A DNA stretch of 64,000 nt, from assembly GCA_031963445.1 (NCBI GenBank), contig JASSUH010000001.1, forward strand, positions 1,674,001-1,738,000, read 5' to 3'. The position numbers were made by a program, and so were the translations under genes. Below the pieces are notes generated by a model that did not search any database, was not told the origin of the DNA, and saw nothing but the letters and a program-made list of their open reading frames with translations. This DNA comes from JASSUD01 sp031963445 (GTDB lineage Bacteria; Pseudomonadota; Gammaproteobacteria; Burkholderiales; Burkholderiaceae). Below, in pieces: positions 41,368 through 49,278 of this stretch; position 1 is the stretch's first letter, and each line of letters opens with the position of its first letter.

Positions 41368-41453
41368 TGGTGCCGACGATGAGACTCGAACTCATACAGC
41401 TTTACGCCACTACCCCCTCAAGATAGCGTGTCTACCAATTTCACCACGTCGGC
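41368..41453 (-). tRNA. tRNA-Leu (anticodon GAG)
   Basis: 86 bases including an encoded CCA end. Acceptor arm GCCGACG / CGTCGGC, D-arm with GTGGTGAAATTGGTAGACAC, anticodon loop TTGAGGG (anticodon GAG) on the stem CTATC/GGTAG with one G-U pair, a long variable arm, and T-arm loop TTCGAGT. The arrangement and sequence match the leucine class II tRNA. It lies downstream of secG in the same direction, the usual Burkholderia position. Confidence 0.95.
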
Positions 41454-41588
41454 TTTCTTAAAGCATCGCTGTCACGCCAACACATCAGCACAACAACAAG
41501 TCCAGAATTCTATCTAATTCGCGTCAGCTATTCAACGCATTTATTCACTGTTTTATATTAATTTCAATAAATAAATGGGCAAGCTTAG

Positions 41589-41927
41589 TTATTTAGGCAC
41601 TTCTTGATCTGATTCTGTAGCTTGAGGCGGTGTATCAACTGCTGCAGGCACAGTATCCGTCGTGCTCAATACGCCAGCTGACGAAGGTACTTTATGCGAG
41701 CTGATAAAGGTCAACGCTAGTGTGCAAACAAAAAAGCATGCAGCTAAAACTGCCGTGGTGCGTGATAAAAAATTAGCTGAACCAGAAGCACCAAACAAAC
41801 TGCCTGAATTGCCACTGCCAAAAGCAGCACCCATATCAGCACCTTTGCCATGCTGTATCAGCACTAATCCAATCACACCTAATGCTGACAGAATTTGTCC
41901 TGCCATGATTAAAGTTTTTAATAGCAT
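41589..41927 (-). CDS. secG: preprotein translocase subunit SecG
   Basis: 112 residues from the ATG at 41925-41927 (an in-frame GTG three codons earlier is less likely), with AGGTGG before it. Two membrane helices: LKTLIMAGQILSALGVIGLVL and, later, AVLAACFFVCTLALTF. The region between has the conserved Gly/Ser-rich SecG loop (GSGNSGSLFGASGSANFL). SecG joins SecYE to speed protein export. The C-terminal tail is Thr/Val/Pro-rich and acidic, as in many beta-proteobacteria. It follows tpiA across an inverted-repeat hairpin and precedes tRNA-Leu. Confidence 0.95.
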   Translation of the reverse strand: MLLKTLIMAGQILSALGVIGLVLIQHGKGADMGAAFGSGNSGSLFGASGSANFLSRTTAVLAACFFVCTLALTFISSHKVPSSAGVLSTTDTVPAAVDTPPQATESDQEVPK

Positions 41928-41953
41928 ATGATCCACCTGAATTTGATTATTAG

Positions 41954-41992
41954 GGAACCTCTGTCTAACTACAGGAGTTAGGCAGAGGTTCC
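41954..41992. repeat. hairpin between tpiA and secG, related to miniature-element ends
   Basis: Arms GGAACCTCTGTCTAACT and AGTTAGGCAGAGGTTCC pair with one mismatch around ACAGG. The arm GGGAACCTCTG is the same as the left end of the miniature element at 46800, so this may be a collapsed copy. It may affect the tpiA-secG transcript. Confidence 0.65.
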
Positions 41993-42001
41993 TTAGTTCG
42001 T

Positions 42002-42772
42002 TTACTCAGTTAATGTTGCAGCTTGATAGATAGCAAGAAAGGCTTGTGGGTCTAATGAAGCTCCACCAATCAAACCACCATCGATATCCGTCTGCCCAAA
42101 TAATTCAGCAGCATTGCTTGCTTTCACGCTACCGCCATACAGAAGAGGAATCTGTGCAACATTCTCCCCTTTTGCTGCAAGCTGGCTGCGTAAAAAGCTA
42201 TGCATAGCCTGCGCTTCTTGCGCGCTCGCGCTCTTAGCTGCGCCAATTGCCCATACAGGCTCATAGGCAACGACTAAACGTGCTGCTTGTGTTTGATTCA
42301 GTCTATCCAGCACATTTTTCAATTGCTGCCCAACGACTTCTTCTGCGCGCCCTGCATCACGCTCAGCTCGGGTTTCACCCACACAAACTATCGGTGTTAA
42401 CCCAGCTTCTAGTGCACGCAATGTTTTTTCTGTGACTTCTGCATCACTTTCGTGATGGTAAGCACGACGCTCAGAGTGTCCAACAATCACAAATGTTACG
42501 CCAAACTCGGCTGCCATTGAGGCTGCCACTTCTCCTGTATAAGCGCCATGCTGATGGGCCGATATATCTTGTACACCCCAAGCAATTGGCCCATTTTGTA
42601 AGTTCGCTTGAACCTGGCTCACGTAAGGAAAAGGTACACATACTGCCATGCGCACAGAACTCGAAAACTTAGTGGCTTCTGACTGCAGCGCTGCTAAAAG
42701 CACCGCATTTTCAGCTAGGCTGCCATGCATTTTCCAATTACCGATAATCAGTTTAGCGCTTGACTGCATCAT
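42002..42772 (-). CDS. tpiA: triosephosphate isomerase
   Basis: 256 residues, a full-length TIM barrel. Active-site Lys lies in IIGNWKMHG near residue 10-16, the catalytic His in FVIVGHSERR near 95-105, and the catalytic Glu in VVAYEPVWAIG near 170. The phosphate-binding end YGGSVKASNA and GGLIGGASL is intact. It interconverts dihydroxyacetone phosphate and glyceraldehyde 3-phosphate. Start MMQSSAKL; either Met could serve. It lies between the quinone oxidoreductase and secG in the conserved order, likely one transcript. Confidence 0.97.
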   Translation of the reverse strand: MMQSSAKLIIGNWKMHGSLAENAVLLAALQSEATKFSSSVRMAVCVPFPYVSQVQANLQNGPIAWGVQDISAHQHGAYTGEVAASMAAEFGVTFVIVGHSERRAYHHESDAEVTEKTLRALEAGLTPIVCVGETRAERDAGRAEEVVGQQLKNVLDRLNQTQAARLVVAYEPVWAIGAAKSASAQEAQAMHSFLRSQLAAKGENVAQIPLLYGGSVKASNAAELFGQTDIDGGLIGGASLDPQAFLAIYQAATLTE

Positions 42773-42840
42773 GAATAAATAACCTTAAATAAAGCACGCA
42801 CAAAGAATAGCCTTGCTGCCAGTACGAAAGTATTGTCCAT

Positions 42841-43845
42841 TCACCATTTGAGTATCAATTTACCTATATGGCTCCCCTCTTCCATCAACGCATGCGCATC
42901 AGCAACAGCGCTATACGGAAATACTTGATGAATGACGGGACGAATTTGCTTAGCTTCAATTAAAGGCCATACACGCTCTTTCAATTGCACTGCAATTTTT
43001 GCTTTAAATGCTACCGAACGTGCTCGTAGTGTTGAACCTGTGATGGTCAAACGTCGGGTTAATATTTCGCTAAAATTAATTTCAGCTTTAGCCCCACCTA
43101 AAAGAGCAATCAATACTAGGCGACCATCTGGCGCGAGTATTTTCAGCTCACGCGAAATATAAGGACCGCCCACCATATCGAGAATAACGTCAACACCCTT
43201 TGCTTGGGTTAGCTCGTTGACGACTTCAACAAAATCTTCTTCTTTATAGTTAATGGCCCGTTCAGCCCCTAACGCTTCACAAGCACGGCACTTATCTTGG
43301 CTCCCGGCAGTAGCCAAGACACGGTGTCCAAAGGCACGTGCAAGCTGAATAGCAGCTACACCAATGCCACTTGAACCACCCTGCACCAATAAAGTTTCGC
43401 CCTCACCTTGCTGATTTAAGCCAAGATGAGCGCGATCAAATATATTGCTCCAAACAGTAAAAAAAGTTTCTGGTAAAGACGCTGCTTCAACCTCAGTTAA
43501 ACCATTCGGTATTGGCAAACACTGCGCAAGGGGGGCGCAAGCAAATTCTGCATACCCGCCCCCTTGCAGTAGCGCACATACCCGATCCTTTTTTTTAAAT
43601 TGCCAACGGTTATCTGCATGTGACAGATCACCGTCAACAATTTCGCCTGCCACTTCCAAGCCAAGAATGTCGGAAGCACCAGGCGGAGCGGGATAACGCC
43701 CTTTACGTTGCAATATATCTGGGCGATTTATTCCGGCTGCTCTAACTCGAATCAGCACTTCGCCCGCCTTTGGTACAGGTATCGGACGCAGCGCCTGCTT
43801 CAGCACATCTGGGCCACCAGGCTCGGAGATTTCAATCACTTTCAT
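42841..43845 (-). CDS. NAD(P)H-quinone oxidoreductase (PIG3/Qor family)
   Basis: 334 residues of the medium-chain dehydrogenase fold without the zinc ligands. Clear family blocks: MKVIEISEPGGPDVL at the start, AAGINRPDILQRKGRYP, the nucleotide-binding LVQGGSSGIGVAAIQLARAFG near 152-172, and VDVILDMVGGPYI. PIG3-like enzymes reduce quinones with NADPH. It precedes tpiA and follows pnp, a gene order typical of Burkholderia. No truncation. Confidence 0.93.
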   Translation of the reverse strand: MKVIEISEPGGPDVLKQALRPIPVPKAGEVLIRVRAAGINRPDILQRKGRYPAPPGASDILGLEVAGEIVDGDLSHADNRWQFKKKDRVCALLQGGGYAEFACAPLAQCLPIPNGLTEVEAASLPETFFTVWSNIFDRAHLGLNQQGEGETLLVQGGSSGIGVAAIQLARAFGHRVLATAGSQDKCRACEALGAERAINYKEEDFVEVVNELTQAKGVDVILDMVGGPYISRELKILAPDGRLVLIALLGGAKAEINFSEILTRRLTITGSTLRARSVAFKAKIAVQLKERVWPLIEAKQIRPVIHQVFPYSAVADAHALMEEGSHIGKLILKW

Positions 43846-43928
43846 GGTTAATAGCTTTGGCCGTTTGACAGACTAACAAACTATCGGTGAATAAAAATCA
43901 AGATGCGCTGAATGCAGCATAAATGGCC

Positions 43929-46115
43929 TTAGTGCGTTGCCCCAGACTCACTTTCAGATTCAACATCAGAGCCAGAACCGTAGCCAGAATCTACGTCAGA
44001 GTCAGAACCAGTTTTCAATAAAGCTTTTGCAGATAACCGCATACGGCCTTTCTCGTCAACTTGAATTACCTTAACGGTAACTTCTTGTCCTTCTTGTAGA
44101 TAGTCGCTCACATTATTAACACGCTCATGAACAAGTTCAGAGATATGCAGCAAACCTTCACGGTTAGGCAGGATGCGTACGATAGCGCCAAAGTGGAGAA
44201 TTTTTTCGACAGTACCCGTATAAACCTGGCCAACTTCAATATCAGTCACGAGGTTTTTAATTCGCTGCTTGGCTTCTTCAATGCTTGAGGCATTAACGCT
44301 TGCAATGGTCAGTACACCATCATCAGAGATATCAATGGTCGTGCCTGTTTCTTCCGTGAGCGCGCGAATCACTGCGCCACCTTTACCAATCACATCACGA
44401 ATTTTCTCTGGATTGATTTTCATCGTCTCCATTCTCGGCGCAAATGCAGACAGCTCCTGACGTGCGCCAGTGACTGCTTGTTGCATCTTATCGAGAATGT
44501 GCAAGCGCCCTTCTTTAGCTTGCTCAAGTGCGCACATCATAATTTCTTTGCGCACGCCTTGAATCTTGATATCCATCTGCAGCGCAGTGATACCGGTAGC
44601 CGTACCTGCTACTTTAAAGTCCATATCGCCGAGATGATCTTCATCACCCAGAATATCAGTCAACACAGCAAAGCGACTGGTTTCCAAGTCAAGAATCAAG
44701 CCCATTGCAATACCGGCCACATGAGCCTTCATCGGTACGCCAGCGTCCATCAGCGCTAAACATCCACCGCAAACAGAAGCCATTGAAGAAGAGCCGTTTG
44801 ATTCTGTAATTTCAGAAACGACACGCACCGTATAGCCAAATTCTTCTTCGCTTGGCAAACATGGTGTAAGGGCACGCTTAGCAAGTCTACCGTGACCAAT
44901 TTCACGACGCTTTGGGGTACCGGTACGCCCTACTTCGCCAGTTGCAAACGGTGGCATATTGTAGTGCAGCATAAAACGCTCACTATATTCACCATCAATC
45001 GCATCAATCTTCTGTTCATCACCTTTCGTACCTAACGTAGCGACGGCCAATGCTTGCGTTTCGCCTCGCGTGAACAACGCAGAACCGTGAGTACGCGGTA
45101 ATACACTTGTGCGAATTTCGATGGGGCGCACATCACGTGTACTCCGTCCATCAATGCGTGCTTCACCGGAAAGAATCTGATTGCGAACCAGCTTGGCTTC
45201 AATATCAAATAGAAGATTACCAATGGTGGCAGCATCGGATGCCACGGCACCAGCGGCACTGGCTTCTTCAATCAATTGATTCGTTACAGTGGTGTATATC
45301 GCTTTTACTTTTTCACTGCGCGCTTGCTTCTCACGAATCTGATAAGCCTCTTCTAATTGCGCTTGAGCAAGCTCGGTGACACGACTAACCAGTACCTGAT
45401 CTTGTTGCGCTGGTTGCCAATCCCATTCTGGCTTACCACACTCGCGCACCAATTCATCAATAACCTGAATCGCTGCTTGCATTTGCTCGTGGCCAAAAAC
45501 CACTGCACCCAACATCATATCTTCGGAGAGTTGCTGAGCTTCTGCTTCAACCATCAATACAGCGGCTTCAGTTCCTGCTACCACCAAATCGAGCGCCGAT
45601 TTTTTCAGCTGCTCTTTATTTGGATTCAAAACATATTGGTCATCTATATAAGCGACACGGGCTGCACCAATTGGGCCATTAAAAGGAATGCCAGAAATAG
45701 CCAATGCAGCAGATGCGGCAAGCAGCGATGGAATATCGGTTGGCACTTCAGGGTTCACTGATATGACGTGCACAATAACCTGCACTTCATTGTAAAAACC
45801 TTCTGGAAACAGCGGACGCAAAGGCCGATCAATCAGGCGTGAAATTAATGTCTCACCTTCAGATGGACGTCCTTCACGACGGAAGAAGCTACCAGGAATA
45901 CGTCCAGCTGCGTATGATTTTTCAATGTAATCAACCGTCAATGGAAAAAAATCTTGCCCGGCTCTCGCGTGTTTGGCGCCCACTACAGTAGCTAACACTA
46001 CCGTTTCATTCATATCGACCAGCACTGCACCACTAGCTTGGCGTGCGATCTCACCAGTTTCAAGACGGACAGTATGCTGTCCCCATTGGAATTCTTTGAC
46101 AAATTTACTAAACAT
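43929..46115 (-). CDS. pnp: polynucleotide phosphorylase, with an unusual acidic tail
   Basis: 728 residues with two RNase PH-type domains (RIPGSFFRREGRPSEGE in the first; FMLHYNMPPFATGEVGRTG and RRREIGHGRLA-type block in the second), a KH domain (IRDVIGKGGAVIRALTEE near 565) and an S1 domain (VYTGTVEKILHFGAIVRIL, then EGLLHISEL). It degrades RNA from the 3' end and is part of the degradosome. The last about 30 residues are an odd Ser/Asp/Glu-Gly repeat (DSDVDSGYGSGSDVESESES) instead of the usual end. It follows rpsO across a strong terminator, the usual autoregulated arrangement. Confidence 0.97.
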   Translation of the reverse strand: MFSKFVKEFQWGQHTVRLETGEIARQASGAVLVDMNETVVLATVVGAKHARAGQDFFPLTVDYIEKSYAAGRIPGSFFRREGRPSEGETLISRLIDRPLRPLFPEGFYNEVQVIVHVISVNPEVPTDIPSLLAASAALAISGIPFNGPIGAARVAYIDDQYVLNPNKEQLKKSALDLVVAGTEAAVLMVEAEAQQLSEDMMLGAVVFGHEQMQAAIQVIDELVRECGKPEWDWQPAQQDQVLVSRVTELAQAQLEEAYQIREKQARSEKVKAIYTTVTNQLIEEASAAGAVASDAATIGNLLFDIEAKLVRNQILSGEARIDGRSTRDVRPIEIRTSVLPRTHGSALFTRGETQALAVATLGTKGDEQKIDAIDGEYSERFMLHYNMPPFATGEVGRTGTPKRREIGHGRLAKRALTPCLPSEEEFGYTVRVVSEITESNGSSSMASVCGGCLALMDAGVPMKAHVAGIAMGLILDLETSRFAVLTDILGDEDHLGDMDFKVAGTATGITALQMDIKIQGVRKEIMMCALEQAKEGRLHILDKMQQAVTGARQELSAFAPRMETMKINPEKIRDVIGKGGAVIRALTEETGTTIDISDDGVLTIASVNASSIEEAKQRIKNLVTDIEVGQVYTGTVEKILHFGAIVRILPNREGLLHISELVHERVNNVSDYLQEGQEVTVKVIQVDEKGRMRLSAKALLKTGSDSDVDSGYGSGSDVESESESGATH

Positions 46116-46322
46116 TACTACTCCTAGTTAGATATGCCACTTTGAACAAGTGGCATGACTGCATACTGACTTGGCTTGGCGTGCTCTCTTTGATCCAATG
46201 CACGATAAAACCGACCCAAGCCGCTCTCTTACAGCTGCAGTTTTGATTATCCGACATTTAAAAAAATGCCCAATAAATCGAACTCAGATACTGAAAATTG
46301 ATCATCTAAAAGTAAAATCACA

Positions 46323-46368
46323 TAAAAATAATGCCTGTATCATCTGACTGATGCAGGCATTATTTTTA
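46323..46368 (-). terminator. rpsO terminator / pnp leader hairpin
   Basis: A 20-bp stem (TAAAAATAATGCCTGTATCA with its complement, one G-U pair) and loop TCTGAC, 17 bases after the rpsO stop on the minus strand. The stem ends in an A/T run, so it acts as an intrinsic terminator. Confidence 0.85.
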
Positions 46369-46384
46369 GGGAAGAATCATTGCT

Positions 46385-46654
46385 TTACTTACGCAATCCT
46401 AAGCTACTAATCAGCTGGAAATAGCGAGGCGCATCTTTCTTCTTCAAATAACTGAGCAATTTACGACGACGGCTTACCATTTGTAGCAGTCCACGTCGGC
46501 TATGGTTATCGTGAGGGTGCGCTGTAAAATGAACAGTCAGCTCTTTAATGGTTGAAGTTAACAAAGCAACTTGCACTTCGGGTGAACCGGTATCTTTTTC
46601 ACCGCGAGCAAATGTTGCTATGACTTCAGATTTATCTCTTTTTGCACTAGACAT
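46385..46654 (-). CDS. rpsO: ribosomal protein S15
   Basis: 89 residues, full length. Typical S15 blocks: ATFARGEKDTGSPEVQVALL, HFTAHPHDNHSRRGLLQMV and RRKLLSYLKKKD, ending SLGLRK. S15 binds 16S rRNA early in assembly. ATG at 46652-46654 with AAGGAAAAT upstream. Heads the rpsO-pnp unit. Confidence 0.98.
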   Translation of the reverse strand: MSSAKRDKSEVIATFARGEKDTGSPEVQVALLTSTIKELTVHFTAHPHDNHSRRGLLQMVSRRRKLLSYLKKKDAPRYFQLISSLGLRK

Positions 46655-46799
46655 AATTATTTTCCTTAAAAACTAAACAAGCGGACACAGAAGAAAGGCC
46701 GTGCCGTGAATCAGCGTAATGCCATTAAATCAGCACTACTCTATTTACAACAAGAGGCGGATACTAGCATAAATACACGCAGCGCCAATAAAAGCAGCG

Positions 46800-46916
46800 A
46801 GGGAACCTCTGCATAGCCCCTGGTAGCAGCAGGGTAATCAACCAAGGCCCCCTTGCCGTGCTTTTATGCCATCTGCGTCAATATTCTTTGTCATAGAGAC
46901 TATGCAGAAATTCCCT
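46800..46916. mobile_element. miniature inverted-repeat element, copy 2
   Basis: 117 bases with inverted ends AGGGAACCTCTGCATAG and (reverse complement) AGGGAATTTCTGCATAG, 15 of 17 matching. The middle contains CAGGGTAATCAACCAAGGCC, similar to copy 1. No coding capacity. Confidence 0.7.
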
Positions 46917-46939
46917 AAACCCAATCTTAAGATAGATAT

Positions 46940-47491
46940 ATGAAACTCTCCATATACTCATCGCTCAACTTACTCTTTCAGCGTGCTTACCGCACTGTGA
47001 TAGCTAGTAGCATCGCGCTTTCTTTAGTTGCTTGCACAGCACCGTGGCAAAACTTTCAAAGCGGGCAAGATGCCTCAGTAGTCATCGCCAAACTCGGCCA
47101 ACCGCATGAAACGTATCCTCTATCGAACGGTGGCAGGCGCTTATTATGGACCAGTCAACCCTATGGTTCATTTGCTACGGCAGCTGAAATCGATGCTAAA
47201 GGTAAAGTAATCAGTGTTAAACAAGTATTAACAACTGAAGAATTTGCCCAAGCAAAAATTGGCTCATGGACCGAGCAAGACATACTCACCCATTTTGGTA
47301 AGCCAGCCGAAACAGCATACTTTGCGCGCATGCAACGCGAGGTATGGAGTTATCGCTATCAAGAAAGCCATATCTATTACATGCTCTACCATTTCTACTT
47401 TGATGCAAACGGAATATTGCGCTCAACGCAAAAAACGCTCGACCCTTTACACGACCCAGCGTCAAATAAAAATATTTTCAAATTCTTTTGA
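46940..47491 (+). CDS. BamE/SmpA-like outer-membrane lipoprotein
   Basis: 183 residues with a lipoprotein signal: a basic start, hydrophobic core (VIASSIALSLVAC) and a lipobox Cys near residue 32. The mature part has two SmpA/BamE-like units (IAKLGQPHETYPL, then DILTHFGKPAETAYF), each with the loop before a short strand typical of the fold. Such lipoproteins assist outer-membrane protein assembly or act as envelope sensors. No partner gene lies nearby, so the exact complex is not fixed. It lies between the miniature element and tRNA-Pro. Start ATG at 46940 with no strong ribosome site. Confidence 0.85.
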   Translation: MKLSIYSSLNLLFQRAYRTVIASSIALSLVACTAPWQNFQSGQDASVVIAKLGQPHETYPLSNGGRRLLWTSQPYGSFATAAEIDAKGKVISVKQVLTTEEFAQAKIGSWTEQDILTHFGKPAETAYFARMQREVWSYRYQESHIYYMLYHFYFDANGILRSTQKTLDPLHDPASNKNIFKFF

Positions 47492-47535
47492 CGTCTTGCT
47501 AAACATCCGATAGAATCGCGGCCTTACATCAAAGA

Positions 47536-47612
47536 CGGGGCGTAGCGCAGCCTGGTAGCGCATCTGATTTGGGATCAGAAGGTCGCATGTTCGAATCATG
47601 TCGCCCCGACCA
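47536..47612 (+). tRNA. tRNA-Pro (anticodon TGG)
   Basis: 77 bases with encoded CCA. Acceptor arm CGGGGCG / CGCCCCG, D-arm GCGCAGCCTGGTAGCGC, anticodon loop TTTGGGA giving TGG, and T-arm loop TTCGAAT. Its 3' half is repeated at 52645, consistent with use as an integration site. Confidence 0.96.
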
Positions 47613-47753
47613 ATAAACACCAGGGTTTCAGCCAAATGGCGGCTGAACCTTCTAATAAGAATATTAGAAGGTTCTTCTAATATTCCCTGAATTTTCTCCG
47701 CAAAAAGCTCGAAATGAACCTCAGTAATGAGGGCTTTATTTCGTTCCATTTTC
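47572..47753 (+). repeat. 182-bp direct repeat, left copy (tRNA-Pro 3' half plus flank)
   Basis: Matches 52645-52826 at about 178 of 182 positions by eye. It begins inside the anticodon arm of tRNA-Pro and runs past its 3' end, so the left copy is part of the intact tRNA gene. Similarity continues weakly beyond the right end. It resembles an attachment-site duplication. Confidence 0.85.
47645..47674 (+). terminator. tRNA-Pro terminator
   Basis: Perfect 13-bp arms (GAACCTTCTAATA / TATTAGAAGGTTC) with loop AGAA. A second short stem (TTCAGCC / GGCTGAA) lies just before it. Confidence 0.8.
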
Positions 47754-47879
47754 TCCGCTCGTCATACCAAATTGGGTATGGGCGCTGCCTGTCAAAATTG
47801 ACGTGAGCCAGTTACTCAATCAACCTTCCACCACACTCAGCGAGCATCAAACAGGAGTCGCAGCAAGCGAAGTGAGACG

Positions 47880-48271
47880 TGCATAGGATAGTATTCTGCG
47901 CGCATTAATTGGCCTCTTTTGGAGTATCGCCCCCTCTCTGTTTTGAAATCGTGCTGGCGGGTTTTGTCGTGCTTTCCATGTTTGGTGCACACTATGCGCT
48001 TATATTGTTGGGATTTTTAGCTGCCTATCTTGGCCTTACCATATTGACTGCAAAACGCTGTACAGCACGACAGCACCAAGGCAATTTTGCAACAGACCTG
48101 GCGACAGCCCGTCTGGTCGATGTGCTCACCCATGTAGAAACCATCAAAGCCTTTGCGAATGATGCCAGTGAGTTGACACAACTGGATCGCACCTTACAGG
48201 TTGGTGAATGCGTGAATAACCGCACTGCACGTACCATAGAGCTATTCGGAACGCTGCAACTATCCGCCTAG
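47880..48271 (+). pseudogene. ABC exporter membrane-domain remnant
   Basis: Two frames combine to give ALIGLFWSIAPSL and FEIVLAGFVVLSMFGAHYAL, then a region ARLVDVLTHVETIKAFANDA typical of the membrane domain of heavy-metal or Atm1-type ABC exporters. Joining the frames requires removing one T from the run TTTT near 47940. The N-terminal helices and the whole ATPase domain are missing. Left over inside the island. Confidence 0.6.
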
Positions 48272-48365
48272 TTCCCATTCAACGATGCAAGCTCTGCGGG
48301 TCTGGGACAAAAAAGTCGATATCCGAGATAAGCACGAAGCCAGTCCGCACAAAATTTGAGAACGC

Positions 48366-48945
48366 TCAGCAACAAAGAGGTGCAGTGGTCGCAGATTTCA
48401 ATGCTGAAAATTCTTCGCTTGAAAGCTTGCAGTGAATTTTTCCAATGACAGACGGGGTCACTTCCCCCTTACCAAGATACCACATGGCAGATACCGCTAA
48501 TCTGGCGGGTCGGCCAGCTAAAGCTAATTTACGGGGACAGAGATGGTGTAAACGGATTTCCATCCCCCCATCTGAATCCATCTGGATGGGCCAGAGGTGG
48601 CAAATATCATTTGCGTCGGCGCCTGCGCCGTTAACTCCAGCTGGCGCGCAGTTTCTGCACCATGAACTTGAACAACGGCACTCACAGTTTTAGCCAGGGT
48701 TTGCGCCACTTTCATCGGCTCTGGCATTACCTTGCCTATAAAACGACTGACCTCAGCGCGCACATAGGCACTACAAGTCACATGTTCAATCCGCATTGCT
48801 TTGACCAACCGAGAAAGTGCTTGATCCACAGAGGCGCGGTACCGTACGCCAAGAAAATAGTCGGCGTGAAAGGCTCACCAAGGGATATTTCCTCGATACG
48901 GCGACGGATAAATCAAGTGATTTTAAGCGTCTTATTCATGTCTTG
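48366..48945 (-). pseudogene. DUF6088-type (AbiEi-related) antitoxin, frameshifted
   Basis: Several minus frames together give an order I associate with DUF6088 proteins: IRRRIEEISLGEPFTPTIFL first, then QALSRLVKAMRIEHVTCSAY and VSRFIGKVMPEPMKVAQTL, VQVHGAETARQLELTAQAP, then KLALAGRPARLAVSAMWYLG and SSEEFSALKSATT at the end. At least two frameshifts separate them. DUF6088 proteins are related to type IV antitoxins of the AbiEi kind. No toxin partner was recognised nearby. Broken, probably inherited with the island. Confidence 0.6.
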
Positions 48946-49278
48946 ATAGACAGGGAGACGATCAGCGAGGAGCTAAAATGCATCGGCTACGCAGGTGGCG
49001 TGGCGTGCGGTGGTCGCAAGGTTCACGTGGCATACGAATTGCATGTTGAGCAGGAGGCCGATCCTAGAAGCCGAGCCAAAGCATCCGTGCGATGATATCG
49101 CTCGCACAAATAGACACTGAACTGCGCGGCGGCATCGCAAATATTGAGGCCGCTAGTCAGCTCGAAGCATAGGCTATCCAGCGCGTCGACGTTTTGCATT
49201 GCGCCATTTGCTTCACATCAAACCTACTAGTGGATTATGTTCGGCAAGGCCATGTTTCTTGCGCAAAGGAGCTCTTCG
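48946..49278. other. spacer before preT
   Basis: Holds a plus frame (start near 48817, IGYAGGVACGGRKVHVAYEL at its centre) that I cannot assign, and the ribosome site of preT (AAAGGAGCTC). No RNA gene. Confidence 0.4.

Noticed and set aside
47462..47749. 95-codon minus frame across tRNA-Pro
   Set aside because: It runs antisense through the tRNA and its flank (GRGDMIRTCDLL is a common product of translated tRNA antisense). A matching frame at 52631-52828 exists only because the repeat is copied.
48524..48829. 101-codon minus frame as an intact gene
   Set aside because: It is the middle part of the frameshifted DUF6088-type antitoxin; head and tail lie in other frames.
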